Assembly: GCA_026414955.1 (NCBI GenBank) | Contig: JAOAIA010000029.1 | Location: forward strand, 1 to 17,112 | Length of the DNA stretch: 17,112 bases | Reading direction: 5' to 3' | Source: Candidatus Bipolaricaulota bacterium | GTDB taxonomy: Bacteria; Bipolaricaulota; Bipolaricaulia; RBG-16-55-9; DRXL01 | Shown: positions 13,968 to 17,112 of the stretch, piece by piece | How the letters are laid out: each line of letters begins with the position of its first letter | Position numbering within the stretch: the stretch's first letter is position 1 | Notes under the pieces: generated by a model | The model's database searches: none | Seen by the model: only the letters and a program-made list of their open reading frames with translations | Told to the model about the DNA's origin: nothing | Made by a program: the position numbers and the translations under genes

Positions 13968-14057
13968 CCGGCTCAGGAGATGGAAGCCCACTGAAGGGGG
14001 CTTACGAGCGTGCTTGAGCACGCTTCCACCTGCTGAGCCGGCGACTTCAGTCGCCGG
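13968..14057. repeat. Palindromic element with several competing stems
   Basis: Five pairings fit in 90 bases right after the cupin stop. A: CCGGCTCAG (13968-13976) with CTGAGCCGG (14033-14041). B: TGGAAGC (13981-13987) with GCTTCCA (14022-14028). C: AAGCCC (13984-13989) with GGGCTT (13998-14003). D: AGCGTGCT (14007-14014) with AGCACGCT (14017-14024). E: CCGGCGACT (14038-14046) with AGTCGCCGG (14049-14057). A and E share CCGG, and B overlaps C and D, so alternative folds are possible. No T-run follows. It could be an interspersed repeat or a structured RNA ahead of the prenyltransferase gene. Confidence 0.8.
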
Positions 14058-14077
14058 ATAAAGATAAGATAAAGACT

Positions 14078-14971
14078 ATGAATCTCCAGATCTGGTTCTT
14101 GGCAACGCGGCCGTGGTCGTTCACGATGACCGCGATCTCGGTAGGGGTCGGCGGAGCTATCGCAGCCCTCGATGGGGCGTTTGACGTCTGGCTCTTCGTG
14201 CTGACCTTGATCGGCGCGGTCTGCGTCCACGGCGCGACCAATCTCATGAACGATTATTTTGACTATCAAAGCGGCGTTGACCGCCCCAGTGCGCCCACGA
14301 CGCTCTATCGTCCGCACCCGTTGGTGCAGGGGCTGATCTCCCCCCGTGCCGTGCTTGGCGTCAGCGTGGGACTCTATGGAATCGCCGCGCTCATCGGGCT
14401 GTATCTCGTCTCGGTCACGGGACTTGGGCTGCTCTGGTTCATCGTCGTCGGGGCGATAGCGAGCTTCTTCTACACTGCCGGCCCGATCAAATACAAATAT
14501 ATCGCTTTGGGAGAGCTTTCGGTCTTCACGATGTGGGGCCCGCTGATGATTGGTGGGACGTACTTTGTGCAGACCAGCTCTCTCAGTCCCAACGCGGTGC
14601 TCATCTCGCTGCCGTTTGGGCTGTTAGTGGCGCTCGTCTTGCTCGCGAATAATCTGCGAGACATTGACTACGACGGCAGCGTGGGGATCAAAACTTTGGG
14701 GACGCTGCTGGGCCAGAGCAAGACGCTGCTTCTCTATCAAGGGCTGATCGTGCTGGCCTATCTGGCGATCATTGCGTTGATTGCTCTGAAGGTGCTCAGC
14801 CCCTGGGGCTTGCTCGTCTTCTTCTCTGCTCCACTCGCTCTCCGATTAATCCAGACGCTCCGGCAGCAGATCCCCAACGACGCCGACGCGCGCACGGCCC
14901 AGCTCGACACGCTCTTTGGTGTCTGTCTCATCATCGCGCTGATCTTGGAGAAGCTGTTCCCCCTGCCATGA
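14078..14971 (+). CDS. UbiA-family prenyltransferase, MenA-like
   Basis: The 297 residues form a polytopic membrane protein (about eight or nine hydrophobic segments) of the UbiA superfamily, which attaches isoprenoid chains to aromatic acceptors using Mg2+. The first aspartate-rich site is NLMNDYFDYQSGVD (55-68) and the second is NNLRDIDYDGSVGIKTL (191-207). The NNLRDIxxD form and the NDYFDYxxGVD form are typical of MenA, 1,4-dihydroxy-2-naphthoate prenyltransferase of menaquinone synthesis. No other menaquinone gene is in the window, so a related acceptor is possible. The ATG at 14078 follows A-rich sequence with no strong Shine-Dalgarno. Its stop overlaps the next start as ATGA. Confidence 0.87.
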   Translation: MNLQIWFLATRPWSFTMTAISVGVGGAIAALDGAFDVWLFVLTLIGAVCVHGATNLMNDYFDYQSGVDRPSAPTTLYRPHPLVQGLISPRAVLGVSVGLYGIAALIGLYLVSVTGLGLLWFIVVGAIASFFYTAGPIKYKYIALGELSVFTMWGPLMIGGTYFVQTSSLSPNAVLISLPFGLLVALVLLANNLRDIDYDGSVGIKTLGTLLGQSKTLLLYQGLIVLAYLAIIALIALKVLSPWGLLVFFSAPLALRLIQTLRQQIPNDADARTAQLDTLFGVCLIIALILEKLFPLP

Positions 14972-15600
14972 GCGCACACCGTCCGCTGATTCCCATAGCC
15001 ATCGCGGTAGCCGCAGCGTTCGCCCTCTGGTATTTTGCGTTCCAAACAGATATCTGGAACTTCTGGATGAGACTCTCACTCGCGGCGGCAATCTTAGCAA
15101 CGAGTGCCCTGGTGCTGACGCCCGACCGAGCGCAGCTCTTTCAGGTTGGTGGGCGCGATATGGTGATCGGCGTCGCCTCGGCTCTCGTGCTCTATGGGAT
15201 CTTCTGGCTGGGACAGCAGATCGCATTGGCGATCTTCCCGTTCGCGTCTGAGCAGATTGCGAGAGTCTATGCGAACCGAGCGCAGCTCGATCCCCTCTGG
15301 ATCGGGCTGCTCTTGTTCTTTCTGGTGGGGCCCAGTGAGGAGATCTTCTGGCGCGGGTTGGTGCAGCACCGGCTCGGCGAGCGCTTCAGCGCCCCGGCAG
15401 CTCTTCTCATAACGACGGCGCTCTATGCGCTGGTGCACATCTGGACGCTCAACCTGATGCTGATGCTGGCGGCGGCCATCGTGGGGCTTTATTGGGGGTG
15501 GCTCTATCAGCGTGAACGGAGCTTGGTCACAGTGATCATCTCGCACGCGCTGTGGGACGTGCTGATATTTGTGATCTTTCCCCTCACCCCTTCCCCCTGA
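14968..15600 (+). CDS. CPBP-family (CAAX-like) intramembrane metalloprotease
   Basis: The 210 residues have several hydrophobic segments and the CPBP/ABI signature: EEIFWRG (124-130, Glu124, Glu125, Arg129), His157 in YALVHI and His193 with Asp197 in ISHALWD. Family members include CAAX prenyl endopeptidases and bacteriocin-immunity proteins; bacterial roles are mostly unknown. The ATG overlaps the prenyltransferase stop by 4 bases, so the two are co-translated. The final residues PLTPSP and the stop come from a C-rich repeat (CCCTCACCCCTT-type), so the original end may have differed. Confidence 0.87.
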   Translation: MSAHRPLIPIAIAVAAAFALWYFAFQTDIWNFWMRLSLAAAILATSALVLTPDRAQLFQVGGRDMVIGVASALVLYGIFWLGQQIALAIFPFASEQIARVYANRAQLDPLWIGLLLFFLVGPSEEIFWRGLVQHRLGERFSAPAALLITTALYALVHIWTLNLMLMLAAAIVGLYWGWLYQRERSLVTVIISHALWDVLIFVIFPLTPSP

Positions 15601-15603
15601 CCT

Positions 15604-15619
15604 CTCCCCCAAGGGGGAG
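15604..15619. repeat. C/G-rich palindrome after the CPBP gene
   Basis: CTCCCCC and GGGGGAG form a perfect 7-bp stem with a 2-base loop, 3 bases past the CPBP stop. It is part of a CCCTCACCCC...CTCTCCCCC-type tract I recall as a common intergenic repeat in bacteria. No T-run follows, so intrinsic termination is doubtful. Confidence 0.6.
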
Positions 15620-15673
15620 GGGAGCCTGCTCCCTGCCCTTTAGTTTAGTAGGGAATGGGGTCAGGGGGTTAGG

Positions 15674-15702
15674 TTGGGGACGGGGGTGAGGGTGTTTATG
15701 AC
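15674..15702 (+). promoter_or_regulatory. Weak candidate promoter for pntAA
   Basis: TTGGGG (15674-15679), a 17-base spacer and TATGAC (15697-15702) are the best spaced pair I find upstream of pntAA. TAGAAT at 15757-15762 is another -10 candidate, with only GGTACA as -35. Both are weak next to the minus-strand promoters in this window. Confidence 0.25.
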
Positions 15703-15718
15703 GTAGCTCATAGAATGA

Positions 15719-15747
15719 GATGACGGAGCTTGTGGTACACCGTCATC
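15719..15747. promoter_or_regulatory. Inverted repeat upstream of pntAA, possible operator
   Basis: GATGACGG (15719-15726) and its exact reverse complement CCGTCATC (15740-15747) are separated by 13 bases. It lies about 95 bases before pntAA, between two candidate -10 boxes. Arm length and spacing suit either a dimeric regulator site or an RNA hairpin. Confidence 0.45.
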
Positions 15748-15786
15748 AGAAGTCGGTAGAATTTTTAAGGAATGATGAGGCCCTCA

Positions 15787-15812
15787 TCCTCTCCCGAAGC
15801 CTTAGGAGAGGA
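15787..15812 (+). other. Hairpin shortly before pntAA
   Basis: TCCTCTCC and GGAGAGGA form a perfect 8-bp stem with a 10-base loop, ending 28 bases before the pntAA ATG. Its sequence resembles the CCCTCxTCCTCTCCC class of intergenic repeats. An ATG-led frame passes through it in phase with pntAA, but the stem is more likely non-coding leader. Confidence 0.5.
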
Positions 15813-15840
15813 GGGTGATAACCAAAAGGAGAGAGAGATT

Positions 15841-16950
15841 ATGAAGATAGCAGTTCCCAAGGAGACCGCGCCCTATGAGCGACGGGTCGCCCTCGTGCCG
15901 GAGACCGTCGCCAGGCTGGTCAAATCGGGGCTGGAGGTGCAGGTCGAGGCCGGCGCGGGCCTCGGCTCCTCCTATCCCGATGCCGACTACCAAGCCAGCG
16001 GCGCCCAGATCATCCCCGACCGAAAGACGCTCTTTGGCACGGCCGATATTCTGATTAAAGTGCAAAAGCCCTCACCGGAAGAAGTTGCTCTGCTGCGCGA
16101 GGGCAGCGTCTTGATCGGGGTCTTGCAGCCGTTGCTCAATCCCGATCTCGTCCAGCAGCTCGCCCACAGAAAGATTACGGCGTTCGCTATGGACATGATC
16201 CCCAGAATTACCCGCGCTCAGCCGATGGACGTGCTCTCATCGCAGAGCACCGTGGCGGGCTATAAAGCCGTCTTGCTGGCGACCCAATATCTGCCCAAGT
16301 TCTTCCCCATGCTCTCGACCGCCGCGGGGACGATCACCCCGGCGAAGGTCTTTATTATTGGCGCTGGGGTCGCGGGGTTACAAGCGATTGCGACGGCGCG
16401 GCGCTTGGGCGCGGTGGTGCAAGCCTTCGATGTCCGCCCGGCCGTCAAACAAGAAGTCGAAAGTCTCGGGGCGAAGTTCGTCGGCTTGATTATCGAAGAA
16501 GCTGCGGATAAGTCCGGCTACGCCAAAGAACTCAGCGAAGAGCACAAACAGAAGGAGCGCGAGCTGATCGCCAAGTACGTCAAAGAATCCGACGTCGTCA
16601 TCACCACGGCCCAGGTGCCGGGCAAGAAGGCCCCGTTGCTCATTACCAAAGATATGGTCGCTGTGATGAAGCCCGGCTCGGTGATTATAGACTTGGCCGC
16701 TGAACAAGGCGGCAACTGCGAGCTCACCCAACCGGGCAAAGAAATAACTCTCAACGGCGTGACCATCGTGGGGCCGATCAATCTCGCGAGTTCCATGAGC
16801 TATCACGCCAGCCAGATGTATTCAAGAAATATCGTGAGTTTTCTCAGTCTTTTGATTAATAAAGAGAAGCAGCTCAATCTCGACTTCAACGACGAGATCA
16901 TCAAGGGCTGCTGCGTCACCCATGATGGCCAGGTGCTGCTGCACAGATAA
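15841..16950 (+). CDS. pntAA: NAD(P) transhydrogenase alpha subunit, part 1
   Basis: The 369 residues match PntAA, the soluble NAD(H)-binding domain I of proton-translocating transhydrogenase, which uses the proton gradient to make NADPH from NADH. MKIAVPKETAPYERRVALVPETV is the typical start, with DVLSSQSTVAGYKAV (130-144) and the nucleotide-binding GAGVAGLQAIATARRLGA (174-191) then AFDVRP. It ends without membrane helices, so the split three-gene form (pntAA, pntAB, pntB) applies. The ATG at 15841 follows AAGGAGAG. A frame-matched ATG at 15772 would add 23 residues from a repeat hairpin and is rejected. Alanine dehydrogenase is related, but the downstream pntAB settles the call. Confidence 0.95.
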   Translation: MKIAVPKETAPYERRVALVPETVARLVKSGLEVQVEAGAGLGSSYPDADYQASGAQIIPDRKTLFGTADILIKVQKPSPEEVALLREGSVLIGVLQPLLNPDLVQQLAHRKITAFAMDMIPRITRAQPMDVLSSQSTVAGYKAVLLATQYLPKFFPMLSTAAGTITPAKVFIIGAGVAGLQAIATARRLGAVVQAFDVRPAVKQEVESLGAKFVGLIIEEAADKSGYAKELSEEHKQKERELIAKYVKESDVVITTAQVPGKKAPLLITKDMVAVMKPGSVIIDLAAEQGGNCELTQPGKEITLNGVTIVGPINLASSMSYHASQMYSRNIVSFLSLLINKEKQLNLDFNDEIIKGCCVTHDGQVLLHR

Positions 16951-16959
16951 GGAGGATCT

Positions 16960-17112
16960 ATGACCGAAGCACTGCTGGCTGCACTCTATATCTTCGTCGT
17001 CGCCATGTTCTTAGGGTTCGCGGTCATCACGAAAGTCCCGCCCTTGCTCCACACCCCGCTGATGTCCGGCTCCAACGCCATCTCGGGAATTACTATTATC
17101 GGGGCGTTGATC
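16960..17112 (+). CDS. pntAB: NAD(P) transhydrogenase alpha subunit, part 2 (start only)
   Basis: A new frame opens at the ATG at 16960, with GGAGG 4 bases upstream directly after the pntAA stop TAA. The 51 visible residues begin MTEALLAALYIFVVAMFLGF, a first membrane helix. They continue with VITKVPPLLHTPLMSGSNAISG, a conserved PntAB loop, and the start of a second helix (ITIIGALI). PntAB is the small membrane part of the alpha subunit and helps form the proton channel with PntB. The gene runs off the right edge; pntB would be expected next. Confidence 0.93.
   Translation, partial: MTEALLAALYIFVVAMFLGFAVITKVPPLLHTPLMSGSNAISGITIIGALI

Noticed and set aside
14846..15226. Minus-strand frames over the prenyltransferase and CPBP genes
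   Set aside because: They overlap two genes with full catalytic motifs and have arginine-rich translations typical of antisense shadows in GC-rich DNA.
15604..15619. C/G-rich hairpin as an intrinsic terminator
   Set aside because: No T-run follows on either strand. It fits a common intergenic repeat better.
15772..15840. N-terminal extension of pntAA from 15772
   Set aside because: The 23 extra residues come from a repeat hairpin, and the ATG at 15841 has its own ribosome site and the family start.

Overview
The window looks like about 17 kb of a GC-rich bacterial metagenome contig. Bacterial features are a Shine-Dalgarno box before several genes, sigma70-type -35/-10 promoters with 17 bp spacers, a bacterial FtsY and a PntAA/PntAB transhydrogenase. 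Toxin-antitoxin pairs, a two-piece transketolase and a small TalC-type transaldolase recall thermophilic or anaerobic deep-branching bacteria. A Bipolaricaulota/Acetothermia-like source is my guess, not something the sequence proves. The first 14 bases match the end of the Nextera mosaic-end adapter, so the left edge is a library artefact.

Minus strand, read right to left. (1) An extended -10 promoter near 13460 precedes a DUF3105 membrane protein, argS and ftsY. (2) A TTGGCA-17-TATAAT promoter just after ftsY drives a VapB-like antitoxin (probably leaderless), a PIN toxin, nnr (NAD(P)H-hydrate repair) and tatD. (3) A TTGACG-17-TATAAT promoter over the tatD stop drives nfo (endonuclease IV), tal, an MNT/HEPN pair and the C-terminal half of transketolase. 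Its leader holds an inverted-repeat element of CACGGA units. (4) Two near-consensus promoters lie 190 to 340 bases upstream of a GTG-started secreted surface protein of more than 1000 residues. That frame stays open from 3023 to the contig edge.

Plus strand, from about 13500 rightwards: a small cupin, a palindromic element with several arms, a MenA/UbiA-type prenyltransferase overlapping a CPBP (CAAX-like) membrane protease, a GC-rich repeat zone, then pntAA and the start of pntAB, which runs off the right edge. The prenyltransferase (quinone synthesis) and the proton-translocating transhydrogenase point to membrane energy metabolism.

The most notable features are these. Two toxin-antitoxin-type modules are joined by ATGA or near-ATGA junctions to housekeeping genes. 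The transketolase half has no N-terminal partner nearby. A 9-base tandem repeat occurs both inside argS and, in opposite orientation, in the argS-ftsY gap. Several intergenic regions carry nested palindromes. No tRNA, rRNA, CRISPR array or insertion sequence was seen.
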